This document shows, piece after piece, positions 53,638 through 62,731 of a DNA stretch of 64,000 nt. The translations under genes and the position numbers were made by a program. A model generated the notes under the pieces. It was not told the DNA's origin. It saw only the letters and a list, made by a program, of their open reading frames with translations, and searched no databases. Origin of the DNA: Acidobacteriota bacterium (lineage in GTDB: Bacteria > Acidobacteriota > Terriglobia > Acidiferrales > UBA7541); contig DAHUXN010000034.1 of assembly GCA_027307115.1 (NCBI GenBank), positions 37,331 to 101,330 of the forward strand, read 5' to 3'. Each line of letters begins with the position of its first letter. The first letter of the stretch is position 1.

Positions 53638-54630
53638 GTGAAAGCGGCTGTTCTTACATTTCCCAAAAAAATATCGGAAAGGCCGCTCGCCATTTCCGAG
53701 GTGCCGCGGCCGAAGCGGGAGCCGGGACAAGTGTTGCTGCGTGTTCGAGCTTGCGGAGTGTGTCGCACGGACCTTCACATCGTTGAGGGCGAACTGCCGG
53801 CGCAACGGCAACAAATAATTCCAGGCCATCAAATCGTCGGGCAAATTGTCGAAGGTATGACAAATGAATTGCCGGCCGGTATGCGCGTCGGTGTTTCCTG
53901 GCTGGGCGGTGTGGACGGGACTTGTTCGCATTGTCGCCGAGGCTTTGAAAACCTGTGCGATAAACCGACTTTTACTGGATATACGGTTGACGGGGGTTAC
54001 GCGGAGTATGCGGCCGCGCGAGCCGATTTCGTTTTTCCGCTGCCCGAAAATCTTGATGACGCACATGCGGCGCCTCTTCTCTGCGCTGGAATCATAGGCT
54101 TTCGCAGTCTTCGCGTCGCAGGCGTGCAAGCTGGCGAGCACGTTGGGCTATTCGGGTTCGGAGCTTCCGCCCACCTGGCCATCTCCGTTCTGCATGCGTG
54201 GAACTGCGAAGTATATGTATCTACGCGCGGCGCATCGCACCGGCGGCTGGCAGGTTCTCTTGGAGCGAAATGGGTGGGAACGGAAAACGAAAAGCCGCCA
54301 AGAGAACTCGATCGAGCGGTTACGTTTGCTCCCAGCGGCAAGGTGGTAGTTGCGGCCCTCGGAAGCCTGCGAAAAGGCGGCGTGGTTGCCATCAATGCCA
54401 TCCATCTGGATCAAATGCCCGCGTTTGATTATGACAAACTTTTGTGGGGAGAACGCCAAATCCGGAGTGTTACAAACATGACTCGATTGGACGCCCGCGA
54501 GTTCCTGGAAACTGCTTCGCGGATCGGCCTGAAGCCCAAGATGACTATTTTCGCTTTGGAGCAGGCCAACGAAGCTCTTGCGGCGGTAAAGAGTGATTCA
54601 ATTGATGGTGCGGCGGTCATTGTTCCCTGA
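53638..54630 (+). CDS. Zinc-dependent alcohol dehydrogenase (MDR family)
   Basis: 330 residues from GTG 53638, after AGGGGGA; the longer frame upstream overlaps the dioxygenase gene. Zinc ligands are visible: Cys and Asp/His in CGVCRTDLHIVEG, GHQIVGQ, and the structural site CSHCRRGFENLCD (three to four cysteines). The Rossmann motif is VGLFGFGASAHLAI, slightly off the usual GxGxxG. Members reduce or oxidise a wide range of alcohols and aldehydes. Likely co-transcribed with the dioxygenase-like gene; a joint role is inferred from spacing only. Confidence 0.9.
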   Translation: MKAAVLTFPKKISERPLAISEVPRPKREPGQVLLRVRACGVCRTDLHIVEGELPAQRQQIIPGHQIVGQIVEGMTNELPAGMRVGVSWLGGVDGTCSHCRRGFENLCDKPTFTGYTVDGGYAEYAAARADFVFPLPENLDDAHAAPLLCAGIIGFRSLRVAGVQAGEHVGLFGFGASAHLAISVLHAWNCEVYVSTRGASHRRLAGSLGAKWVGTENEKPPRELDRAVTFAPSGKVVVAALGSLRKGGVVAINAIHLDQMPAFDYDKLLWGERQIRSVTNMTRLDAREFLETASRIGLKPKMTIFALEQANEALAAVKSDSIDGAAVIVP

Positions 54631-54690
54631 GCTGTTCACTGACTTGTTCCCTGATTTCCTCTTTGCGAATCTGCGTGAACAACTTTCTTG

Positions 54691-54719
54691 TTGACAGCCC
54701 TGCGCAGCTGCTATATAGC
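54691..54719 (+). promoter_or_regulatory. Sigma-70-type promoter upstream of the second TonB receptor
   Basis: A perfect TTGACA (54691-54696), then TATAGC (54714-54719) at 17 bases, within a TATATAG run. It would give a leader of about 125 bases before the receptor's ATG. Confidence 0.5.
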
Positions 54720-54849
54720 TAACTGACGTTTTTGGGGGTTGTGCAAGTCGAAGGAGCAACTCTGTTCTGGCGTCGGATGGTTGGTGGAAGCAGCAAGGTC
54801 CATTCGCATTAGCCCGCATGGGTTGCTCCAATTTGAGGGGGAGCGCTAA

Positions 54850-57800
54850 ATGAGAAGCGTTCGAGCGAAATTGGTGGGGCTGTTCTTAGTGGTTCTCTTT
54901 GCGTCGTCCATCTCCTTTAGTCAGAACATCACGGCTTTTCTGACTGGCACCGTGACCGACCCGAGCGGGGCGGTCGTGCCCGGAGCTTCCGTGACGCTGC
55001 ACAACATCGACACGAATACCGACGTGGTTACGGTGAAAACCGACTCGAACGGTACCTACAGCGCGACGGAGTTGCCGCTCGGCCGCTACACAGTCACGGT
55101 CTCGGCGAACGGGTTCAAGAAGTATGTCGCGAGCGACCTCGTCTTGAACGTCGGCGAGCATCGCACGCTTAATGTCTCACTCGCAGTCGGCCAAGTATCG
55201 GAGCAGGTTACCGTCACGGCGACCACGATACCAGTCGAAACATCGTCTGCCGCCCAGAGCACCACAATCACTGGCACGCAGATCCGCGAACTACAACTCA
55301 ATAACCGAAATTTCGAGCAACTCGTCGCGCTACAGCCGGGCGTATCTTCGACGCTGCCAGATCAGATCCAATTCGGGATCACGAATACAGACTCCGTCTC
55401 CGTGAACGGCGCTCGTACTTCCGCCAACAACTGGACGGTGGATGGCGCTGACATTAATGATAGCGGCTCGAACTTGACACTCTTGAACGTTCCCAGCGTG
55501 GATGCGCTGTCGGAATTCACGCTTGAACGCAGCACCTATGATGCGCAATACGGCCGCAGTGGCGGCGGCCAAGTCAACGTTGCCACCAAGTCCGGCACGA
55601 ATAATTTCCATGGCGACGCTTACGAGTTCTTCCGCAACAACGTTCTGAACGCGAACGAAGCCTTTAACAAGGGCGCCGGCCACGCCAGGCCGCCGTTCCG
55701 CTACAACGATTTCGGCTACACCATCGGCGGGCCAATCTATATTCCCGGCCACTACAACACGGACAAGAGCAAGACGTTCTTCTTCTTCTCGCAGGAGTTC
55801 CGTAGGACGCGAACGCCGTCGACGTTCAATCTGACCCTTCCCAATCCGCAAGAGCTGACCGGAAACTTCACTGGAATAACCGGAGTGACGTTGAATCCTG
55901 CTTCCGCGCCTGCCGGCTGCATCACGGGCAACCAGATCAGCTCATCTTGTTTCAGTGCGAATGCCAAGGTTTATCTTGCGAACGTCTATTCTAAGTTCAT
56001 TCCCAATAACGCGCTGAACCCGACCGCGCTCACCGAGAGCTTCATCGTTCCCGTAAGCGCCGCGAACGATTTCCGCCAGGAAATCGGACGCATTGACGAG
56101 AACATCACAAGCAAGATCTCAATCTTTGCCCGCTATATGCAGGATAAAGTTCCGACCACTGAGCCGGGCGGCCTGTTCGCTGGACAGGGCCTGCCGGGTA
56201 TCTCCTCCACAGCCAGCAACGCGCCGGGGCGCAACCTGGTAGCGCACGTTACCATGGAGCTTTCGCCGTCGGTCACGAACGAAGTCGAAGTCGGTGATAC
56301 CTGGGGAGCGATCAACAGTAATATCACCGGATTGATCACAAGCCCCGCCTTTCTGAGCGCCCTGACTTTTACGGGTGGCCTTCCGTTCACCGACCCGTAC
56401 CATCGCGTGCCGGGGGTCGGCATTTCGGGTGTAACCGGCGTCGGGATTCCCGTGTCGCCGTACTTTGAACGAAACGTCGACAAGAGCGTCTACGACAATG
56501 TTTCAATCACACACGGCAGCCACACCATACGCACGGGAATGAATTTTCAGTACATGAAGAAGACGGAGAACGCGGTCAATCCTACGAATGGCAGCTTCTC
56601 ATTTCAGAACAAATATGGTAATCCGGCATTTGCCAATTTCCTGCTAGGGAATGCCACCTCGTTTTCTCAGGCGAGCCGGGACATAATCCCGAATCTGCAC
56701 TTCCCGAACGTCGAAGCTTACGTCCAGGATGATTGGAAAGTTGTGCGCAATTTCACGCTCAATTTAGGCCTTCGCTATGCCTATTTTGCCCCGCCTGAGG
56801 ACAATAATCAGATTCTCGACAATTTCTCACAGCAGGCCTTCAACCCAGCCAACGTGCCAGTAATCGACCCAGTCTCTGGCAACTTTGCGACGGGCCAGAC
56901 CGTGAGTCCGCAGACTTATGCAAACGGGATCATCATCGCCCAGAACGCCTGCAACCCGAACTTGTATTTCAAACCTCCGGTTGCGCCGTTCGGCCCCACC
57001 TGTTCGCCCTACGATCTCCGCGTGAACCCCGCGTACCATACCTTCGCGCCGCGCGTGGGTTTTGCGTGGGATATTTTTGGCGACGGCAAGACGGCTGTCC
57101 GTGGTGGGTTCGGCGTTTACTACGACCGGACCTTGAATGGCATCGAGGAGCAAAACTCGTTTGCCAATCCGCCGTTTGTGGGCACTGTCAGCACGGCAGA
57201 GCCGACGAACCCGTTCGACATCTTCGACAGCCCGACGTCCGGTACTGCGACTCCTCCGACGGGGCCGGCGAGCCTCCACGTGACAGGAACGCCGCAGTTT
57301 CAAGTTCCTTACATCGACCAGTGGAGCTTGTCCATTCAGCGGGAGATTGTCCCCAATACTCGAGTCGAAGTGGCGTATGTCGGAAATCGAGCGAATCACC
57401 TCCTGGGTGAATATGACCTAAACCAGGTGCCTCTGAATGTTCGACAGGCCAATCCGACGGTGGAGGCCAATGCATTACGGCCTTATCCGGGCTACAACGT
57501 CATCACGACGATTGCGCCGGCATTTCGCTCGAACTACAATTCGCTGCAGATATCGGCCAATCGGCAGGTTGGCAGCGGGCTGAACTTCGGCGTGGCATAC
57601 ACCTGGTCCAAGACGCTGACTAACAATCCCACCGACCGCAGCACCGCGTCTTACAACACGTACAATTTTAACGCAGATTACGGTCCAGCCAGCTTCAGCC
57701 GATCGCAGATTTTAGTCATCAACTATGTCTATGACCTTCCATTTTATCGCTCCCAGCAGGGATTGGTAGGCCACGTACTCGGTGGTTGGGAGGTTTCGGG

Positions 57801-58242
57801 TATCTCGGTCTTTGAAAAAGGACTCCCCACGACAATCACTCAGTTTAATGATCCGTTCGACGCCTTCCCGGGTGGCATCGGGATTGATCCCAGCCCGGTT
57901 AGCCCTCGGCCGGACATGGCTGCGGGCGCCACTTGCTCCGGGCCAGGGACCGTCGCGCAATTTATCAACACCACAGCCTTCACGGACGCCGTGGGACATT
58001 TTGGCAATGCGGGCCGTGGTGTCTGCACGGGCCCCGGTCTAAACAACTGGGACATCGCCGCGTTGAAGAACATCAAGTTCACCGAGCGCTTCAACATGCA
58101 GTTCCGAGCGGAGTTCTTTAACGCGTTCAACCATGTTTCGTATGCTGGATTCAGCAGCAACAGGGACTCTTCCTCGTTTGGCCGGCTGACTTCCGGTCAC
58201 GACCCGCGCATTATCCAGCTCGGCCTCAAGTTGTATTTCTAG
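54850..58242 (+). CDS. Oar-like TonB-dependent outer-membrane receptor
   Basis: 1130 residues; GAGGGGGAG precedes ATG 54850. Signal peptide about 1-25. A carboxypeptidase-regulatory domain follows (about 30-110: GTVTDPSGAVVPGASVTLHN ... GTYSATELPLGRYTVTV), then a plug with LNNRNFEQLVALQPGVSST (about 150-170) and SVNGARTSANNWTVDGAD, then a large barrel ending GLKLYF. Same architecture as the receptor at 12.6-16.2 kb, but clearly a separate, diverged copy. Substrate unknown. The TPR gene after it may share its function. Confidence 0.92.
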   Translation: MRSVRAKLVGLFLVVLFASSISFSQNITAFLTGTVTDPSGAVVPGASVTLHNIDTNTDVVTVKTDSNGTYSATELPLGRYTVTVSANGFKKYVASDLVLNVGEHRTLNVSLAVGQVSEQVTVTATTIPVETSSAAQSTTITGTQIRELQLNNRNFEQLVALQPGVSSTLPDQIQFGITNTDSVSVNGARTSANNWTVDGADINDSGSNLTLLNVPSVDALSEFTLERSTYDAQYGRSGGGQVNVATKSGTNNFHGDAYEFFRNNVLNANEAFNKGAGHARPPFRYNDFGYTIGGPIYIPGHYNTDKSKTFFFFSQEFRRTRTPSTFNLTLPNPQELTGNFTGITGVTLNPASAPAGCITGNQISSSCFSANAKVYLANVYSKFIPNNALNPTALTESFIVPVSAANDFRQEIGRIDENITSKISIFARYMQDKVPTTEPGGLFAGQGLPGISSTASNAPGRNLVAHVTMELSPSVTNEVEVGDTWGAINSNITGLITSPAFLSALTFTGGLPFTDPYHRVPGVGISGVTGVGIPVSPYFERNVDKSVYDNVSITHGSHTIRTGMNFQYMKKTENAVNPTNGSFSFQNKYGNPAFANFLLGNATSFSQASRDIIPNLHFPNVEAYVQDDWKVVRNFTLNLGLRYAYFAPPEDNNQILDNFSQQAFNPANVPVIDPVSGNFATGQTVSPQTYANGIIIAQNACNPNLYFKPPVAPFGPTCSPYDLRVNPAYHTFAPRVGFAWDIFGDGKTAVRGGFGVYYDRTLNGIEEQNSFANPPFVGTVSTAEPTNPFDIFDSPTSGTATPPTGPASLHVTGTPQFQVPYIDQWSLSIQREIVPNTRVEVAYVGNRANHLLGEYDLNQVPLNVRQANPTVEANALRPYPGYNVITTIAPAFRSNYNSLQISANRQVGSGLNFGVAYTWSKTLTNNPTDRSTASYNTYNFNADYGPASFSRSQILVINYVYDLPFYRSQQGLVGHVLGGWEVSGISVFEKGLPTTITQFNDPFDAFPGGIGIDPSPVSPRPDMAAGATCSGPGTVAQFINTTAFTDAVGHFGNAGRGVCTGPGLNNWDIAALKNIKFTERFNMQFRAEFFNAFNHVSYAGFSSNRDSSSFGRLTSGHDPRIIQLGLKLYF

Positions 58243-58270
58243 CTCCATTGCAGCGACTGAGCGCTTTCGT

Positions 58271-58298
58271 CTGGGGACGCCCTTCGGGGCGTCCCCAG
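58271..58298. other. Perfect UUCG-tetraloop hairpin after the TonB receptor
   Basis: CTGGGGACGCCC pairs over 12 bases with GGGCGTCCCCAG around a TTCG loop. It lies 29 bases past the receptor stop and has no T-tract, so it is more likely an mRNA-stabilising or dispersed palindromic element than a simple terminator. Confidence 0.75.
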
Positions 58299-58328
58299 AA
58301 TAGTGTAGAATTTCGCTGGTGGTCCCGC

Positions 58329-59513
58329 TTGGCCTTTAGACTTGCATTCCTCGTACTAGTGGCGCTATTGGTCCCCGTGAACATGCCCGCCGCGGTGCAA
58401 CGGAGCGCGCCCTTAGCGTCGCCAGCTAGGACTCGATTACAGTCGCTGCTCGCCGACGGCATGCAAGCGCTCCAGAGTGGCCGCAGCTCTGACGCAGAGA
58501 AAGATTTCCGGCAAGCCTTGGTTCTCGCGCCGCGGTCGATCGAGGTTCTGAACGATCTGGCGATTTCGCTCGTCAAGCAAGGCAAGTTGGCCGATGCGGT
58601 CCCGCTGTACCGCCGCGCCCTGACGATACAGCCCGGCGACGCGGCTACAACGCGCAATCTCGCTCTCGACTACTTCAAGCAGCAGAACTATACCGAAGCT
58701 CTCCCCCTCTTTGAGGCTCTTGCGAAGCGCAACGCTTCGGATTTTCAAGCTGTCGACCTGACCGGCCTTTGTTTTTTCGGGCTTAACCGCTATCCGCAAG
58801 CCGCGAGTTATCTGGAACAGGCGAGCAGGCTGCAACCCTCCGATTTGGTGACGCTTTACATGCTCGGACAAGCTTACCTGCGTACCGCGAACTACGAAGC
58901 TGTCACTCAGGTCTTTGCGCGAATCATGGCGATCAACCCGAACTCCCCCGAAGCGCATGTCATGATGGGTACGGCGTACGACAAGACATTTCACTTGGAT
59001 AAGGCTATTGCCGAATATCAGGCCGCCGAGCGAGCCAATCCCGATTTCGCCGGGGTTCACTCCGGACTTGGCTTGCTCTATTGGAAGCGCGACGATGTCG
59101 ACGAAGCCGCAGCCGAGTTTCGCGAGGAGCTGAAGCGCTTTCCGTCAGATCCGGTCTCGAACTGCTTGCTCGGCCAGATAGCAATGCTCCGCGACAATCC
59201 TGCTGAGGCCCGAACGTTGTTTCAAGCAGCTCTCGCCGCGAACCCGAAATATAAGGAAGCGCTTTTCGGCCTTGGCAAGGCTGAAATTAAATTGGGGGAA
59301 CCAGAGCCGGCGCTTGCCCCGCTGCGCAGAGCCATCCGAATCGACCCAGATTATGCGGAGGCTCATTATCTGCTCGGAACAGCTCTGGCAAAGCTGGGCC
59401 GCACGGCTGAGGCGCAGAAAGAGCGTTCCATTTCTCTGGCTATCCAAACGAAGCAGCAGGCCGATTACGCCAAAAAATTGTCTCAGAGTAGCCATTCCAT
59501 AATGCAAAGATGA
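58329..59513 (+). CDS. Exported TPR-repeat protein
   Basis: About 394 residues from TTG 58329, where a hydrophobic signal (AFRLAFLVLVALLVPVN) begins; the frame is open back to 58248 but that part runs through the hairpin. Roughly nine TPR units follow, e.g. LADAVPLYRRALTIQPGDAA, YTEALPLFEALAKRNASDF and EPALAPLRRAIRIDPDYAEA. TPR arrays mediate protein contacts. Its position directly behind the TonB receptor suggests a periplasmic accessory, though the hairpin between them may limit read-through. No Shine-Dalgarno is visible. Confidence 0.8.
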   Translation: MAFRLAFLVLVALLVPVNMPAAVQRSAPLASPARTRLQSLLADGMQALQSGRSSDAEKDFRQALVLAPRSIEVLNDLAISLVKQGKLADAVPLYRRALTIQPGDAATTRNLALDYFKQQNYTEALPLFEALAKRNASDFQAVDLTGLCFFGLNRYPQAASYLEQASRLQPSDLVTLYMLGQAYLRTANYEAVTQVFARIMAINPNSPEAHVMMGTAYDKTFHLDKAIAEYQAAERANPDFAGVHSGLGLLYWKRDDVDEAAAEFREELKRFPSDPVSNCLLGQIAMLRDNPAEARTLFQAALAANPKYKEALFGLGKAEIKLGEPEPALAPLRRAIRIDPDYAEAHYLLGTALAKLGRTAEAQKERSISLAIQTKQQADYAKKLSQSSHSIMQR

Positions 59514-59673
59514 ATCCGGCGCGACGGTAATTGCAATGGAACGTTCTTAGTGGTGACGCCACGTACACATAGAGCGCTGGTTGTCCACTGAAGTGCTCTA
59601 TAGTAATGCTATCCTTGAAAAACAGTAACGCTGGCTTAATCATTCCCTGGTATAGAGACTGGGTGGAGATCGA

Positions 59674-60396
59674 ATGAGCGGTAATCACCGCAACGGACAA
59701 TACGCGTATCGGCGGATCCAAGCCGTGATCCGCAAGCGCATCGAATCAGGCAAGTTGCGCCCCGGAGACATCGTGGAATCCGAGCGCGAACTGGCCAAGA
59801 TACACAAGGTTAGCCTGATGACCGCGCGCCATGCGTTGGCCGACCTGGCCCGCGAAGGCATCGTCGAGCGCAAGCACGGCGCCGGCACGTTCGTTGCTCC
59901 TCCCAAAATTCATTTCAACAAGCTCATGAGTTACACCGAGCAGATGGCCAGCCGCGGTCTATCGGCTCGCTCCAAAATCGTTCACCTGAGTTCCAGCGAG
60001 ACTGATCCTGAAATTGCTGCGCGCCTTTCGCTGCCGTCGGCCAGCGCGCTCGCCGTTGTGCAACGTGTCCGTCAGGCAGACGATGAACCATTCGCCCTCG
60101 AAACTTGCTACCTTCCTGCGCATCAGTTTCCGGGGATAGCCAGCCCCAGCCTCGAGCGCGGCTCGATCTTCGGTGTCCTCGAGCGCGAATATGGAGTCAA
60201 CTTGACCTACGCCGACGAGGAAATTGACGCTACCGATGCCGACCAGCGCACATCGGAATTGTTGTCCATTCCGCGCGGCACTCCGCTGCTTCGCATGCGC
60301 CAGCTTATTTATTCGAGCAAGGGAATACCCACAATTTACGTAGTCGGTCTTTATCGTTCTGGCAGGCACACTCTGCTCATTCGCCGCTTCCGCTGA
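59674..60396 (+). CDS. GntR-family regulator, HutC/UTRA subgroup
   Basis: 240 residues; GGTGGAG precedes ATG 59674. The winged helix-turn-helix (about 10-75) reads YRRIQAVIRKRIESGKLRPG ... VESERELAKIHKVS ... ARHALADLAREGIVERKHG-GTF. The rest is a UTRA ligand-binding domain (about 90-235) with LPSASALAVVQRVRQADDEP and LLRMRQLIYSSKGIP. UTRA domains sense sugars, amino acids or their phosphates. Given its neighbours it may control the TonB receptor and TPR genes upstream, but the ligand and operator are unknown. Confidence 0.9.
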   Translation: MSGNHRNGQYAYRRIQAVIRKRIESGKLRPGDIVESERELAKIHKVSLMTARHALADLAREGIVERKHGAGTFVAPPKIHFNKLMSYTEQMASRGLSARSKIVHLSSSETDPEIAARLSLPSASALAVVQRVRQADDEPFALETCYLPAHQFPGIASPSLERGSIFGVLEREYGVNLTYADEEIDATDADQRTSELLSIPRGTPLLRMRQLIYSSKGIPTIYVVGLYRSGRHTLLIRRFR

Positions 60397-60543
60397 GCAG
60401 CGCGGCAGACATTGCGTATATTCAACCGATGGTGCCGCGGTCATTGTTTCTTGAGTTTTGTTCTTGGTGACAAAACAAGCGAACCGAATTTGATCCTTGA
60501 ACCACGTGCTCGACCAGCGAAGCGAAAGGTTATCGGGATAAGT

Positions 60544-61716
60544 TCACCGCAGTTCAACCCGCGTTCTTCCGCGAAGCCAGCCTCCGATCCCACCTGATTC
60601 GTTTAGTTTCATCGCCGCTTCGCCCGCAACCACTTCGACGTCTGTCTGGGTTTTCCAGGCAAGCTCAGGCAAGACGTCACGCAAGTGGATGATGACAAAG
60701 CGTTCCCTGCCGCATTGCGGGCAGACAGGGTCGCTGGAACGGTCCATCCAGTCGCATTCTGAACACTGACGCAGACTTTCGTTCAGATTGTGCGCTACAA
60801 CCAAATTGCGAATCTTTCCTTTTTGAAATAGAACGAGCGTCTCATCAAGACCGACCACAGCTTTGCGTTCATCGCCGAGCAGAGCATAGACCAATGCGAG
60901 TTGGCGACGATTCTCCCAGTCTGCGATTCTGGGCTCCAAACGTTTCTGCAAGTCAGACGGGGAAAACTTTCCGAAGTCTTCCTCAATCGTTACAATGGGA
61001 CGACCAAATTGTTTCGGGAACTCCGCTTCGATTGCTTTTGTCAATCGATCGGAGCCAACCAAGAAAATCGCCGTGCAACGGTTCTTTTCGCACAGGCTCT
61101 TTGCTCGCTCCTCTACGTCACGACACAAGCGCGCGTATTGCGCATCCATCCTGTGCCGATGTGTGTCGCGCTGAGAACCACGAGTTTTCTTGACGCTCTG
61201 ACCCGTGACGTGACCCATTTCCTTTTTCTTCCACTGCGAGATATTTATGGTGAATTTCATCTTTCCTGACTGTGCCATTTCCCCAAGCGAGTGGCGAAAG
61301 AAGCGCGCACCAGTGCGATCCACAACGACTATGCAATACGGCTTGTTTTCACTGAGAATCCAGAACAATTGACCCAGGGCTGGACGTCCCCAATGAAGCT
61401 CATTCTCGACTTGCCGTTCCAGTGGCACTAATTCCCACGTGTCAGAACCAGCCAGAATGAGCAATCCCTTCTCGCGGGGTGTGCGGTCCCGGAGAAATTC
61501 TTCCACCCTCGCTACCTGTGCCCCGTATGTCCCCAGATCTCCAGGACGCACGTTCTCCGTCTTGGTGAGAATCTTCGCCTCTTTCTTCAACCAGGGCATA
61601 TAGGCGAGCGCGTCGCCGCGAGATGATCGTTGCCGGGGCTTCGTGTCCACATAGGCGGTGAGCACCGGAGGCGTCAATTGGGCTAATGACTGAAGTTCGT
61701 TCGCACTGTACATCAT
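60544..61716 (-). CDS. Bacterial aeRF1-like (baeRF/VLRF1-related) protein
   Basis: 390 residues. LTPPVLTAYVDTKP near the N-terminus, CIVVVDRTGARFFRHSLGEM in the middle and TAIFLVGSDRLTKAIEAEFP are features of bacterial homologues of the archaeo-eukaryotic release factor 1. A zinc ribbon lies at the C-terminus (Cys318, Cys321, Cys332, Cys335: CSECD ... CPQCG). The GGQ loop of true release factors is not seen; its counterpart would fall near the basic MGHVTGQSVKK region, where TGQ is present. Such proteins are proposed to act on stalled or hibernating ribosomes. It is divergent from a CBS protein gene. Confidence 0.75.
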   Translation of the reverse strand: MMYSANELQSLAQLTPPVLTAYVDTKPRQRSSRGDALAYMPWLKKEAKILTKTENVRPGDLGTYGAQVARVEEFLRDRTPREKGLLILAGSDTWELVPLERQVENELHWGRPALGQLFWILSENKPYCIVVVDRTGARFFRHSLGEMAQSGKMKFTINISQWKKKEMGHVTGQSVKKTRGSQRDTHRHRMDAQYARLCRDVEERAKSLCEKNRCTAIFLVGSDRLTKAIEAEFPKQFGRPIVTIEEDFGKFSPSDLQKRLEPRIADWENRRQLALVYALLGDERKAVVGLDETLVLFQKGKIRNLVVAHNLNESLRQCSECDWMDRSSDPVCPQCGRERFVIIHLRDVLPELAWKTQTDVEVVAGEAAMKLNESGGIGGWLRGRTRVELR

Positions 61717-61928
61717 CGGACGCTCCTCTTAACCATCATTATCGGATCCGCATTATCGCACTGCGCGTTGCCTGGCCCGTGTGATGCGCATCACGACGAG
61801 CCGTGATCCATTGCACCGCACGGACAGAATCCAAAGGGCCAGAATACTCAAACGCCCCCAGCACAAGGAGTGAAGATAGTGTTCGAAAAAGTAGAAACGT
61901 TTGCAAATGATACGAAAGGAGACCAACG

Positions 61929-62414
61929 ATGAAAGTGAAAGACGTAATGGTGGGGACACCGGCCAGCTGCACCTCCGAAGCAAACCTGGGCTCCGCAGTA
62001 GAAATCCTGTGGAAACAGAACTGCGGAATCCTTCCAATCGTGGATGCCCAACAAAAGGTTGTTGGCGTCGTGACGGACCGTGACGTTAGCATTGCGTTGG
62101 GAACTCGGAATCGACTGCCAGGAGAAATCACCGTGGGGCAGGTTGCTTCCGGCAAGGTTTTTGCTTGCAGACCAGACGATGACGTACGCACAGCACTGGC
62201 AACGATGGGCAACGCGAAGGTTCGGCGCTTGCCCGTAATCGATGCCAACGGAAAACTCGAAGGCATCCTGTCCATGGATGATGTTGCGCTTCATTCCGAG
62301 GCCAGGATTCCTGGAAGGACGCCTGAGCTATCGCATGATGATGTGGTGGACACTCTGAAGAAGCTCTACCGGCCAGAACTACCGCGAGTGGTTCCACAAA
62401 AGGCCGCTGCTTGA
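61929..62414 (+). CDS. CBS-domain pair protein
   Basis: 161 residues; AAAGGAG precedes ATG 61929. Two CBS motifs: residues about 7-60 (MKVKDVMVGTPASCT ... CGILPIVDAQQKVVGVVTDR) and 75-125 (KVFACRPDDDVRTALATM ... RLPVIDANGKLEGILSMDD). CBS pairs bind adenine nucleotides and often report energy state. No attached enzyme domain. Divergent from the aeRF1-like gene with about 210 bases between, which suggests shared stress-type regulation. Confidence 0.92.
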   Translation: MKVKDVMVGTPASCTSEANLGSAVEILWKQNCGILPIVDAQQKVVGVVTDRDVSIALGTRNRLPGEITVGQVASGKVFACRPDDDVRTALATMGNAKVRRLPVIDANGKLEGILSMDDVALHSEARIPGRTPELSHDDVVDTLKKLYRPELPRVVPQKAAA

Positions 62415-62731
62415 CGCCAGGGAAACAGCTTGAAGGGTTGCCGTAAGACAAAAGGCTCGCATCCTGAAACGATTTCGCACCTGCTGGAAGGCAGGTCGTA
62501 TGCGGGGGAAGTTCTGTGGTTGCGGTCGCTTCTGAATCGAGACAACAGCCTTCGGGGCCATTTTCTTGTGGAATGAGCCGCAATGGCGGGGTCTGCTTCA
62601 GCGACTTATTTTCGTGCAAGGATTGCGTCTTCTCCTCCGAGACTATTGAGCGCCTTAACGGTATTAATGCCGGTGGGGTTGCTCGGATCGCGGCAATCAC
62701 TGGGACAGCAATGCCTGACCGGAAAAGCCGC
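62415..62731. other. Intergenic region, nothing recognised
   Basis: 317 bases between two convergent genes. Frames crossing it are short or overlap the neighbours and show no family features. No clear terminator hairpin was found. Confidence 0.4.
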
